Assembly: GCA_022113835.1 (NCBI GenBank)
Contig: JAILWY010000003.1
Span: 14,031,055-14,095,054, forward strand
DNA length: 64,000 nt
Source of the DNA: Atopsyche davidsoni
Taxonomy: Eukaryota > Arthropoda > Insecta > Trichoptera > Hydrobiosidae
Reading direction: 5' to 3'
A model generated the notes under the pieces. That model saw nothing but the letters and a program-made list of their open reading frames with translations. It made no database searches and was not told the DNA's origin. Made by a program: the position numbers and the translations under genes. Shown here one piece after another: positions 55,217-64,000 of the stretch; within the stretch, counting starts at the first letter, position 1; each line of letters opens with the position of its first letter.

Positions 55217-55241
55217 AAAAAAAAAAAAAAAAAAAAAAAAA

Positions 55242-55295
55242 GGTTAGGTTAGGTTAGGTTAGGTTAGGTTAGGTTAGGTTAGGTTAGGTTAGGTT
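55242..55295 (+). repeat. (TTAGG)n between TRAS-A and TRAS-B
   Basis: 54 bases of canonical repeat. Confidence 0.97.
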
Positions 55296-55719
55296 GGGGT
55301 GCAAAGCCGGACTCAGACCTCCTCGTGGTGCACCCTGGGAGCAGACAGGTGGAACGGCTATCGCTCAGCTGGCCTAGGTCAGAGGAGCGATGTTCGAACC
55401 GCCTGGTTGCTGCTAACCTAGCCCCGCTAGGAGAGCCGCACTCGGGTCCTCCTTCCAAAACGCCTCTATGGAGGGAGACTCAGCCGCGACAGGGAGCCCC
55501 CCAGCGATGCAAATCGTTGGGCCCTGACGCGCAACCCACCTAACCCCACGGTGTCAGACATCGTGCCTACGGGGTGAATGGTACAAGGTGGTTAAACAAT
55601 TGTATCATTAACGATTCCCTCGAGGTACTTGGCGTCCCCTCGTTGTATCCAGCCTCCCTGGCGTAAGCGGGCTCTGCGGCAGGGGAAACTTATTTCCCAG
55701 CTTTTCGTGGGACCTAAAT

Positions 55720-57156
55720 ATGAATATAAATCGAATCAAACCAAAACACAAACAGACACCGGCGACGACCCTAGCATTGATCAAGGATACCCTCCCTGAA
55801 CCTGAACTTATCTACCAATTCGTGTGTGAGCTGGAAAGACTCACCACCGAGTTGGAAAAGGCGGTAAGGCCAAACACAAACAGAACGCTAAAGGCGGCCG
55901 TCGAGAAACTGCGCCCGGCTACACGCCTATGGATCAGGCGCATCGCCACACACGCCATGACGCCCACAGTGCCTCCACCCAGACCCGACCCCAGACCATC
56001 GACTTCCAGGGCATCACTACCAGGGACATACGCCAAGGCTGCAGCCGTCCCTGCGCGTAAGTCCATAAGTGTCCTCCCTTCCCAAGAAACGGGGGTAGAT
56101 AAGTTCAAACCACAACATAGCCGAAGAACGTCCCTCGCTGCGGGGACAACATCAGCAACAGCGACAGCAGCAGCATCTACCGTAGCAGCAATCGAAAAGA
56201 TTACGGCAGTGGCACCGAAAGCAGCACCGCGGACAAAATTAGCAACAGCACCGCCAACAGCAGCAGCAGCGCGATCAAAAGCAGCAGCACCACCGTTGAC
56301 AGCACCAATAGACCCTGCAAAGAACGACGACGGCGACTTCACCATCGTCAAAAGGCGGGCCGCCAAAAAGCGCCCTCCTGAACCCCCGCAGACCAGAATG
56401 CGATTCCCGGCGCGAAAATTGCCAGCCGTGGAGATACGTCCCCTCAACGGGAAGACCGCCGCAGAGACGATCTCCGCGGTGAAGACTGCGGTCAGGCCGG
56501 ACGAGCAAGGCGCCAACGTCCGGACTGTCCGCAAGACCCGCGCAGGCCACATCGTGGTCGAGTTGGACGGGGCGAATGCCGATACGGCCATCAAATTTGC
56601 CAAGGCGGTAGCCGGCGTTCTGGGCGAGAACGCCAACGTCAAGAGCCTTGGCACGACCTTGACCGTCGAGGTACACAACCTCGACGAGTCAACGACGGCA
56701 GACGAGCTGGCCACCGCGCTAGCGGCGCAGGCTGGGTGTACGCCGGACGCGGTCGGAGCTGTCAAGTTCCTCCCGGCCCGAAACGGCACCAGAACGGGCC
56801 TGGCCGACGTTCCGACAGACGCAGCACAGACCGTCCTGGCAGCGGGCAAGATCCGCGTCGGATGGGTCAGCTGCCGAGTGCGAGAGCATCTGACAATCAC
56901 CAGATGCTTCAGGTGCCTCGGCTTCGGCCACGCTGCGCCAAACTGCAGAGGCCCGGACAAGAGCAAGCAGTGCTTCACCTGCGGCCGACCCGGGCACAAG
57001 GCCAAAGAGTGCCGAAACAGGCCGAAGTGCCCGACATGCGTCGCATCAGGCAAAAGAAGCGACCACGCCCAAGGGAGCGGTAAATGTGAGGCATTCAGGA
57101 ACTACCTGAATGCCTACCGCAAGCATACCGATGTCTCTGCGCGTCCTGCAAATTAA
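55720..57156 (+). CDS. ORF1 (Gag-like, three zinc knuckles) of TRAS-B
   Basis: 478 codons. ATG 55720 is the first in frame after a 424-base 5'UTR. Residues 1-60 form a charged, probably helical region. About 100-200 is Ala/Thr/Pro-rich and low-complexity. From about 205 (DDGDFTIVKRRAAKKRPPEP) a basic segment leads to an RRM-like or esterase-less Gag core. Three CCHC-type knuckles follow near 396-455 (CFRCLGFGHAAPNC, CFTCGRPGHKAKEC, CPTC..SGKC). In R1-clade elements this protein packages the RNA and directs it to telomeres. The stop lies 47 bases inside ORF2. Confidence 0.92.
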   Translation: MNINRIKPKHKQTPATTLALIKDTLPEPELIYQFVCELERLTTELEKAVRPNTNRTLKAAVEKLRPATRLWIRRIATHAMTPTVPPPRPDPRPSTSRASLPGTYAKAAAVPARKSISVLPSQETGVDKFKPQHSRRTSLAAGTTSATATAAASTVAAIEKITAVAPKAAPRTKLATAPPTAAAARSKAAAPPLTAPIDPAKNDDGDFTIVKRRAAKKRPPEPPQTRMRFPARKLPAVEIRPLNGKTAAETISAVKTAVRPDEQGANVRTVRKTRAGHIVVELDGANADTAIKFAKAVAGVLGENANVKSLGTTLTVEVHNLDESTTADELATALAAQAGCTPDAVGAVKFLPARNGTRTGLADVPTDAAQTVLAAGKIRVGWVSCRVREHLTITRCFRCLGFGHAAPNCRGPDKSKQCFTCGRPGHKAKECRNRPKCPTCVASGKRSDHAQGSGKCEAFRNYLNAYRKHTDVSARPAN

Positions 57157-60139
57157 TCTGAACCATTGCAGGGCGGCGCAGGCGCTGCTGGAGCAGAAAG
57201 CGCGGGAGCTGCAGGCGGACATCATCATCGCCTGCGAGCAGCACCGCACTCCGGCAAGCGCCAGGTGGAGGGCCGACGCGACGGGGCTGACGGCCGTAGC
57301 CACAGCCGGCGACACCCCCGTCGAAGAGATCGGCACCGCGGGGCAAGGCTTCACATGGATCCGGGTCGGAGGTATACGCGTGTACTCGTGCTACGTTTCA
57401 CCTAACGTGGCGTACGCAGAGTACGTAGCGTACCTCGCCCGGCTCGAGCAGGACGTCCGGACGCACGCAGGTGAAGTCATCATCGCCGGCGACTTCAACG
57501 CGAAGGCCGTCGAATGGGGAGCGCGGTCGACGACACGGAAAGGAGCGGCACTCGCCGACATGACGGCTGGACTGGGCCTCGTTGTATGTAACAACGGCGC
57601 CAGCACGTTCCGGAGGGGCTCGTCAGAGTCAATATTAGACCTGACGTTTGCGAGCCCGGGAGCTGCACGTTCGCTCGAGGGTTGGAGGGTATTGGAGGAA
57701 GAGTCGTTGAGCGACCACCTCTACATATCCTTCACCCTCAACACGACGGCGCCCACTTACCCAGCTGTAACACCACCGCCCCGAGGACCGGCCTGGAGCC
57801 TGCGGAAGCTGGACGCGGAGAAATTCGCGGACAGCTTCAAGCGGCACGGGGAAGACACCATCAGCGAGGATCCGGAAGCGGCGGCGTGCGCTCTCGTCGC
57901 GAGGACCCGGAAGGCGTGCGACGCGTCCATGCCGCGCAAGTGGTGCCACCCGACCAGAAGACCCGTCCACTGGTGGTCTGAGGAGATCGCTTCTCTGCGG
58001 AAGCAGTCCATGGCTGCCAGAAGGGCACTGCAGAGGAAGAGGCCAAAGGCAGGAGGAACCCTGGACTGCACGATGGAGATCGAAGCGTATAGAAGCGCAA
58101 AGAAAGCGCTCACGATCTCCATCAAGGCCGCGAAGGAGCGAAGCTGGGAGAAGCTGTGCGCCTCGATTGACGATGACCCCTGGGGACTCCCCTACAGGCT
58201 CGTCATGAAGAGGCTGCACACTCCTCAGATTATCCCGGGCATCACCCTGCCCGGTCGGGTGGACGCCATACTGGACGCTCTGTTCCCAACGCGCCCTGAC
58301 GGCGGGCGACCTGCGGTCATCGTAGCTCCGGACGAAGAGATCCCACTCTTCACCGTGCCGGAGCTGAAGATCGCCGCGAGTCGCCTCCCCAACGCCAAGG
58401 CGCCCGGACCCGACGGAATCCCCAACGAGATCGTGAAGAGGACCGTGCGCGAAGATCCTGCGGCGCTGCTCGCGGTCTTCAACACCTGCCTGACGAAGGC
58501 CACGTTCCCGGGGTGCTGGAAGACCGCGCGCCTAGCGCTGGTGCGCAAAGGAGACAAGCCGGTCGATCTCGCGTCTTCCTACCGACCATTGTGCCTCCTC
58601 GACAGCTTCGGGAAGCTCTTCGAAAGACTGATACACTCCAGACTGGACTCGTACATCGAGACCGAGGGCTGCCTGTCCGAGTCTCAGTACGGGTTCAGGA
58701 GGGGTAGGTCCACGGCGGACGCCATCACGAGGGTCCACCGCAGGGCCGAGATGGCAAACGCGGGGACCTGGCGGACAAGACAGTACTGCGTGCTCGTAAC
58801 GCTTGACGTTAAAAACGCCTTCAACAGCGCCCCATGGGAGAAGATCATGGAGGCGCTGGAGAAGAAAGGCGTCGAGCCGCACGTGCGAGCTGTCGTGGAC
58901 AGTTACTTTCGAGACCGCAGCGTGCATTACACTCCCACAGGTGGAATAACCAGAACCACCAGAACCACCACATGCGGAGTGCCACAGGGGTCGGTCCTCG
59001 GACCGCTCCTGTGGAACATAATGTACGATGCGGTGCTGCGAGTGGAGCTTCCCGACGGTGTCGAAGAGATTGGCTTCGCGGACGACATCGGCGTCGTGGC
59101 CGTCGCCAGAAAGATGTCGGATCTGCAGGCCAATCTTAACGAAGCGCTGCGGAGGATCGCCCAGGCCCTGGGGGACCACCACCTGGAGCTGGCAGCGCAC
59201 AAGACCGAGGCGGTAATGCTTGTAGGAAGGCGCAAGCACGAGCCGCCGCGAATAACCGTCGGCGACGCGGTCATCACCCCGCAAAAATCGGTCAGATACC
59301 TGGGCGTGTACTTCGACGGGTCCCTGAAGTACACGGCCCACATCCGCAGAGCCGCGGAGAAAGCCGCGGGAACCACCGCTGCGCTTTCGCGGATCCTGCT
59401 GAACGTGCAGGGTCCGCAGGAACAGAAGCGGAAGCTGCTCGCTAGTGTGGCCCAATCCCAAATGCTCTTCGGCGCCGAAGTCTGGGCGCCGAGCATGCGG
59501 ATGGCACACTACCGCAGCATGCTATCAAGCGTGCAGCGGCGTGCGGCGCTCCGCGTCATATGCGGATACCGCACGGTATCGGCCGATGCGGCGCTCGTGC
59601 TCGCGGGGATTCCGCCCATCGACCTTCTCGCAGAGGAACGAAAGGCCATCTTCGAGGACGCCGGTGATCGCGACACCGCGCGCGCGAACGCGAGGGCAAC
59701 GACCGTGCAGAAGTGGCAGGATCGCTGGAGCGAGTCACTTAAGGGGCGATGGACGCAGCGGTTGATCCCGGTCCTCGCCCCTTGGATCTACCGCGCCCAC
59801 GGTCAGGTCACCTACCGGCTGACCCAACTTCTCACCGGGCACGGCTGCCTCGGCAGCTACCTGGCGAGGATAGGCCGGTCGGCAAGCGCACGTTGCCCGC
59901 TCTGCGACGACGACATCGACGACGCAGAGCACGCGCTGTTCAAGTGCTGCGCTACCGAATCGGAGAGATGGCGGCTGCGTTGCAGAGCTGGCGTCGCATG
60001 GACGGTAGAAGAACTTGTCCCGTCCATGTTGGAACGCAAGACAGCCTGGGACGCAGTCACGGACTTCTGCGAGAAGGTCCAGCGCAAGAGAGAAGAATTG
60101 GAGAGGGCTCGACAAGTGAGCCCCCCCCAACCGCCATGA
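57110..60139 (+). CDS. ORF2 of TRAS-B: endonuclease / reverse transcriptase
   Basis: 1009 codons, almost identical to ORF2 of copy A. All endonuclease, RT (FADD) and C-terminal zinc motifs are present. The few differences from A are scattered, mostly single-residue changes (for example CNNGAS for CNNGTC). Confidence 0.95.
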   Translation: MPTASIPMSLRVLQINLNHCRAAQALLEQKARELQADIIIACEQHRTPASARWRADATGLTAVATAGDTPVEEIGTAGQGFTWIRVGGIRVYSCYVSPNVAYAEYVAYLARLEQDVRTHAGEVIIAGDFNAKAVEWGARSTTRKGAALADMTAGLGLVVCNNGASTFRRGSSESILDLTFASPGAARSLEGWRVLEEESLSDHLYISFTLNTTAPTYPAVTPPPRGPAWSLRKLDAEKFADSFKRHGEDTISEDPEAAACALVARTRKACDASMPRKWCHPTRRPVHWWSEEIASLRKQSMAARRALQRKRPKAGGTLDCTMEIEAYRSAKKALTISIKAAKERSWEKLCASIDDDPWGLPYRLVMKRLHTPQIIPGITLPGRVDAILDALFPTRPDGGRPAVIVAPDEEIPLFTVPELKIAASRLPNAKAPGPDGIPNEIVKRTVREDPAALLAVFNTCLTKATFPGCWKTARLALVRKGDKPVDLASSYRPLCLLDSFGKLFERLIHSRLDSYIETEGCLSESQYGFRRGRSTADAITRVHRRAEMANAGTWRTRQYCVLVTLDVKNAFNSAPWEKIMEALEKKGVEPHVRAVVDSYFRDRSVHYTPTGGITRTTRTTTCGVPQGSVLGPLLWNIMYDAVLRVELPDGVEEIGFADDIGVVAVARKMSDLQANLNEALRRIAQALGDHHLELAAHKTEAVMLVGRRKHEPPRITVGDAVITPQKSVRYLGVYFDGSLKYTAHIRRAAEKAAGTTAALSRILLNVQGPQEQKRKLLASVAQSQMLFGAEVWAPSMRMAHYRSMLSSVQRRAALRVICGYRTVSADAALVLAGIPPIDLLAEERKAIFEDAGDRDTARANARATTVQKWQDRWSESLKGRWTQRLIPVLAPWIYRAHGQVTYRLTQLLTGHGCLGSYLARIGRSASARCPLCDDDIDDAEHALFKCCATESERWRLRCRAGVAWTVEELVPSMLERKTAWDAVTDFCEKVQRKREELERARQVSPPQPP

Positions 60140-60432
60140 CCAAGCCTCCGTCTTCATGACTCGCCCCCCTCTACAGGAAGCATGAAGACGGAAGACCTTT
60201 TATTGTATTGAATTTTAACTATGTGTAATATGCTGCCTCTTCCCCCTTTACAGGAATGCAGCATATGAGTCGATGAGATGCCTGCGGGGATCCTCCCCGC
60301 AGGGAAAGATGATTACTTTCCAGCCTTTATTGTTTTTTACTGTATTTTTTTATTTGAAGGCTGTACGGGAGAAAATAAAGAGACGCCCCCGCAGTCTCGA
60401 GCAATACAACCGTGGGCCAAGCTGCGGGGGAA

Positions 60433-60433
<1 letters not shown>
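60140..60433 (+). promoter_or_regulatory. 3'UTR of TRAS-B with the same stem-loops
   Basis: The four inverted-repeat pairs of copy A are kept. The stretch between hairpins 1 and 2 differs in sequence (TATTGTATTGAATTTTAACT against TTTTTTAATTTGTTTATATT), while the stems stay the same. Confidence 0.65.
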
Positions 60434-60487
<54 letters not shown>

Positions 60488-60489
<2 letters not shown>

Positions 60490-60526
60490 TTAGGTTAGGT
60501 TAGGTTAGGTTAGGTTAGGTTAGGTT
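60488..60526 (+). repeat. (TTAGG)n between TRAS-B and TRAS-C
   Basis: 39 bases of canonical repeat. Confidence 0.97.
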
Positions 60527-60950
60527 GGGGTGCAAAGCCGGACTCAGACCTCCTCGTGGTGCACCCTGGGAGCAGACAGGTGGAACGGCTATCGCTCAGC
60601 CGGCCTAGGTCAGAGGAGCGATGTTCGAACCGCCTGGTTGCTGCTAACCTAGCCCCGCTAGGAGAGCCGCACTCGGGTCCTCCTTCCAAAACGCCTCTAT
60701 GGAGGGAGACTCAGCCGCGACAGGGAGCCCCCCAGCGATGCAAATCGTTGGGCCCTGACGCGCAACCCACCTAACCCCACGGTGTCAGACATCGTGCCTA
60801 CGGGGTGAATGGTACAAGGTGGTTAAACAATTGTATCATTAACGATTCCCTCGAGGTACTTGGCGTCCCCTCGTTGTATCCAGCCTCCCTGGCGTAAGCG
60901 GGCTCTGCGGCAGGGGAAACTTATTTCCCAGCTTTTCGTGGGACCTAAAT

Positions 60951-62387
60951 ATGAATATAAATCGAATCAAACCAAAACACAAACAGACACCGGCGACGAC
61001 CCTAGCATTGATCAAGGATACCCTCCCTGAACCTGAACTTATCTACCAATTCGTGTGTGAGCTGGAAAGACTCACCACCGAGTTGGAAAAGGCGGTAAGG
61101 CCAAACACAAACAGAACGCTAAAGGCGGCCGTCGAGAAACTGCGCCCGGCTACACGCCTATGGATCAGGCGCATCGCCACACACGCCATGACGCCCACAG
61201 TGCCTCCACCCAGACCCGACCCCAGACCATCGACTTCCAGGGCATCACTACCAGGGACATACGCCAAGGCTGCAGCCGTCCCTGCGCGTAAGTCCATAAG
61301 TGTCCTCCCTTCCCAAGAAACGGGGGTAGATAAGTTCAAACCACAACATAGCCGAAGAACGTCCCTCGCTGCGGGGACAACATCAGCAACAGCGACAGCA
61401 GCAGCATCTACCGTAGCAGCAATCGAAAAGATTACGGCAGTGGCACCGAAAGCAGCACCGCGGACAAAATTAGCAACAGCACCGCCAACAGCAGCAGCAG
61501 CGCGATCAAAAGCAGCAGCACCACCGTTGACAGCACCAATAGACCCTGCAAAGAACGACGACGGCGACTTCACCATCGTCAAAAGGCGGGCCGCCAAAAA
61601 GCGCCCTCCTGAACCCCCGCAGACCAGAATGCGATTCCCGGCGCGAAAATTGCCAGCCGTGGAGATACGTCCCCTCAACGGGAAGACCGCCGCAGAGACG
61701 ATCTCCGCGGTGAAGACTGCGGTCAGGCCGGACGAGCAAGGCGCCAACGTCCGGACTGTCCGCAAGACCCGCGCAGGCCACATCGTGGTCGAGTTGGACG
61801 GGGCGAATGCCGATACGGCCATCAAATTTGCCAAGGCGGTAGCCGGCGTTCTGGGCGAGAACGCCAACGTCAAGAGCCTTGGCACGACCTTGACCGTCGA
61901 GGTACACAACCTCGACGAGTCAACGACGGCAGACGAGCTGGCCACCGCGCTAGCGGCGCAGGCTGGGTGTACGCCGGACGCGGTCGGAGCTGTCAAGTTC
62001 CTCCCGGCCCGAAACGGCACCAGAACGGGCCTGGCCGACGTTCCGACAGACGCAGCACAGACCGTCCTGGCAGCGGGCAAGATCCGCGTCGGATGGGTCA
62101 GCTGCCGAGTGCGAGAGCATCTGACAATCACCAGATGCTTCAGGTGCCTCGGCTTCGGCCACGCTGCGCCAAACTGCAGAGGCCCGGACAAGAGCAAGCA
62201 GTGCTTCACCTGCGGCCGACCCGGGCACAAGGCCAAAGAGTGCCGAAACAGGCCGAAGTGCCCGACATGCGTCGCATCAGGCAAAAGAAGCGACCACGCC
62301 CAAGGGAGCGGTAAATGTGAGGCATTCAGGAACTACCTGAATGCCTACCGCAAGCATACCGATGTCTCTGCGCGTCCTGCAAATTAA
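60951..62387 (+). CDS. ORF1 (Gag-like) of TRAS-C
   Basis: 478 codons, intact and the same as copy B at the protein level as far as I can compare, including the three zinc knuckles. Confidence 0.93.
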   Translation: MNINRIKPKHKQTPATTLALIKDTLPEPELIYQFVCELERLTTELEKAVRPNTNRTLKAAVEKLRPATRLWIRRIATHAMTPTVPPPRPDPRPSTSRASLPGTYAKAAAVPARKSISVLPSQETGVDKFKPQHSRRTSLAAGTTSATATAAASTVAAIEKITAVAPKAAPRTKLATAPPTAAAARSKAAAPPLTAPIDPAKNDDGDFTIVKRRAAKKRPPEPPQTRMRFPARKLPAVEIRPLNGKTAAETISAVKTAVRPDEQGANVRTVRKTRAGHIVVELDGANADTAIKFAKAVAGVLGENANVKSLGTTLTVEVHNLDESTTADELATALAAQAGCTPDAVGAVKFLPARNGTRTGLADVPTDAAQTVLAAGKIRVGWVSCRVREHLTITRCFRCLGFGHAAPNCRGPDKSKQCFTCGRPGHKAKECRNRPKCPTCVASGKRSDHAQGSGKCEAFRNYLNAYRKHTDVSARPAN

Positions 62388-64000
62388 TCTGAACCATTGC
62401 AGGGCGGCGCAGGCGCTGCTGGAGCAGAAAGCGCGGGAGCTGCAGGCGGACATCATCATCGCCTGCGAGCAGCACCGCACTCCGGCAAGCGCCAGGTGGA
62501 GGGCCGACGCGACGGGGCTGACGGCCGTAGCCACAGCCGGCGACACCCCCGTCGAAGAGATCGGCACCGCGGGGCAAGGCTTCACATGGATCCGGGTCGG
62601 AGGTATACGCGTGTACTCGTGCTACGTTTCACCTAACGTGGCGTACGCAGAGTACGTAGCGTACCTCGCCCGGCTCGAGCAGGACGTCCGGACGCACGCA
62701 GGTGAAGTCATCATCGCCGGCGACTTCAACGCGAAGGCCGTCGAATGGGGAGCGCGGTCGACGACACGGAAAGGAGCGGCACTCGCCGACATGACGGCTG
62801 GACTGGGCCTCGTTGTATGTAACAACGGCGCCAGCACGTTCCGGAGGGGCTCGTCAGAGTCAATATTAGACCTGACGTTTGCGAGCCCGGGAGCTGCACG
62901 TTCGCTCGAGGGTTGGAGGGTATTGGAGGAAGAGTCGTTGAGCGACCACCTCTACATATCCTTCACCCTCAACACGACGGCGCCCACTTACCCAGCTGTA
63001 ACACCACCGCCCCGAGGACCGGCCTGGAGCCTGCGGAAGCTGGACGCGGAGAAATTCGCGGACAGCTTCAAGCGGCACGGGGAAGACACCATCAGCGAGG
63101 ATCCGGAAGCGGCGGCGTGCGCTCTCGTCGCGAGGACCCGGAAGGCGTGCGACGCGTCCATGCCGCGCAAGTGGTGCCACCCGACCAGAAGACCCGTCCA
63201 CTGGTGGTCTGAGGAGATCGCTTCTCTGCGGAAGCAGTCCATGGCTGCCAGAAGGGCACTGCAGAGGAAGAGGCCAAAGGCAGGAGGAACCCTGGACTGC
63301 ACGATGGAGATCGAAGCGTATAGAAGCGCAAAGAAAGCGCTCACGATCTCCATCAAGGCCGCGAAGGAGCGAAGCTGGGAGAAGCTGTGCGCCTCGATTG
63401 ACGATGACCCCTGGGGACTCCCCTACAGGCTCGTCATGAAGAGGCTGCACACTCCTCAGATTATCCCGGGCATCACCCTGCCCGGTCGGGTGGACGCCAT
63501 ACTGGACGCTCTGTTCCCAACGCGCCCTGACGGCGGGCGACCTGCGGTCATCGTAGCTCCGGACGAAGAGATCCCACTCTTCACCGTGCCGGAGCTGAAG
63601 ATCGCCGCGAGTCGCCTCCCCAACGCCAAGGCGCCCGGACCCGACGGAATCCCCAACGAGATCGTGAAGAGGACCGTGCGCGAAGATCCTGCGGCGCTGC
63701 TCGCGGTCTTCAACACCTGCCTGACGAAGGCCACGTTCCCGGGGTGCTGGAAGACCGCGCGCCTAGCGCTGGTGCGCAAAGGAGACAAGCCGGTCGATCT
63801 CGCGTCTTCCTACCGACCATTGTGCCTCCTCGACAGCTTCGGGAAGCTCTTCGAAAGACTGATACACTCCAGACTGGACTCGTACATCGAGACCGAGGGC
63901 TGCCTGTCCGAGTCTCAGTACGGGTTCAGGAGGGGTAGGTCCACGGCGGACGCCATCACGAGGGTCCACCGCAGGGCCGAGATGGCAAATGCGGGGACCT
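62341..64000 (+). CDS. ORF2 of TRAS-C, N-terminal part (runs off the window)
   Basis: Opens at ATG 62341, overlapping ORF1 by 47 bases as in copies A and B, and stays open to base 64000 (about 553 codons). It covers the endonuclease and the start of the RT up to the HRRAEMANAG segment. Confidence 0.92.
   Translation, partial: MPTASIPMSLRVLQINLNHCRAAQALLEQKARELQADIIIACEQHRTPASARWRADATGLTAVATAGDTPVEEIGTAGQGFTWIRVGGIRVYSCYVSPNVAYAEYVAYLARLEQDVRTHAGEVIIAGDFNAKAVEWGARSTTRKGAALADMTAGLGLVVCNNGASTFRRGSSESILDLTFASPGAARSLEGWRVLEEESLSDHLYISFTLNTTAPTYPAVTPPPRGPAWSLRKLDAEKFADSFKRHGEDTISEDPEAAACALVARTRKACDASMPRKWCHPTRRPVHWWSEEIASLRKQSMAARRALQRKRPKAGGTLDCTMEIEAYRSAKKALTISIKAAKERSWEKLCASIDDDPWGLPYRLVMKRLHTPQIIPGITLPGRVDAILDALFPTRPDGGRPAVIVAPDEEIPLFTVPELKIAASRLPNAKAPGPDGIPNEIVKRTVREDPAALLAVFNTCLTKATFPGCWKTARLALVRKGDKPVDLASSYRPLCLLDSFGKLFERLIHSRLDSYIETEGCLSESQYGFRRGRSTADAITRVHRRAEMANAGT

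Larger units (their letters stand above)
50081..55241 (+). mobile_element. TRAS/SART-like telomeric non-LTR retrotransposon, copy A
   Basis: 5161 bp: a 5'UTR of about 420 bp, ORF1, ORF2, a 3'UTR of about 300 bp, poly(A) 25. It is inserted in TTAGG repeats: GGTT|GGGGTGC at the 5' end and poly(A)|GGTTAGG at the 3' end, so first-strand cleavage falls between C and T of the CCTAA strand. GC-rich against an AT-rich host. ORF1 has a frameshift. Confidence 0.93.
55296..60487 (+). mobile_element. TRAS/SART-like telomeric retrotransposon, copy B (intact)
   Basis: 5192 bp with the same ends as copy A, both ORFs open, and a poly(A) of about 54. It appears fully coding-competent. Confidence 0.95.
60527..64000 (+). 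mobile_element. TRAS/SART-like telomeric retrotransposon, copy C (cut by window end)
   Basis: Starts GGGGTGCAAAGCC and follows copy B at an offset of 5231 bases with only a few substitutions (for example CAGCCGGCC against CAGCTGGCC near 60598, and GCAAATGCG against GCAAACGCG near 63987). The rest lies beyond the window. Confidence 0.95.

Noticed and set aside
55296..64000. Copies B and C as a pure assembly duplication
   Set aside because: Different poly(A) and TTAGG lengths and a few substitutions make real separate copies more likely, although read depth would be needed to exclude it.
1..64000. tRNA, rRNA, riboswitch, operon or bacterial features
   Set aside because: No cloverleaf or rRNA stretch was seen; the window is eukaryotic with spliced genes.

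Overview
The window is eukaryotic, AT-rich and intron-bearing, and reads as a subtelomere-to-telomere stretch of an insect chromosome. The evidence is (TTAGG)n telomeric repeat at the right-hand side, TRAS/SART-type non-LTR retrotransposons sitting inside that repeat, and mariner, Helitron, hAT and errantivirus-like Ty3/gypsy elements. The order cannot be fixed from sequence alone. TTAGG reads 5'->3' to the right, so the chromosome end should lie beyond base 64000.

Layout, 1-22 kb (host genes): the last two coding exons of an XPD/ERCC2 helicase (+, 1-310); a mariner (1916-3186) and a broken Helitron gene (3792-4928); a nine-exon YTHDC2-type m6A-reader RNA helicase (-, 12710 down to 5210, last part of the YTH domain not found) with a second mariner in intron 1; a complete eight-exon DCAF12-type WD40 gene (+, 13268-17297) head to head with it; then degraded repeats and a GalNAc-transferase-like gene reduced to its C-terminal lectin exons (+, 20446-21968).

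22-33 kb (satellite block): a TRAS relic with an interstitial single telomere unit, a 50-bp satellite, and a large 31-bp/62-bp satellite with higher-order structure and a duplicated boundary, followed by AT-rich DNA holding at most the 5' end of an unidentified gene.

33-46.7 kb (transposons): an apparently intact hAT element with a perfect 8-bp target duplication, then a tandem of two errantivirus-like proviruses on the minus strand that share their middle LTR and carry complementary internal deletions.

46.7-64 kb (telomere transition): hexanucleotide microsatellite blocks, then (TTAGG)n broken up by a 1.1-kb ORF-less element and three tandem TRAS/SART-like elements (A, B and the start of C), all in the same orientation with the poly(A) facing the chromosome end. 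B is intact, C is almost identical as far as it can be seen, and A is a mosaic with a frameshift in ORF1.

The most unusual points are the ORF-less telomere element that shares the autonomous elements' 5' end and insertion site, the mosaic ORF1, the stem-rich 3'UTR, the interstitial TRAS/telomere relic oriented against the present telomere, the satellite higher-order repeat, the twin perfect hairpins at 18.0 kb, and the complementary-deletion provirus pair. Splice sites and family names are my own readings of the sequence; no database search was possible.
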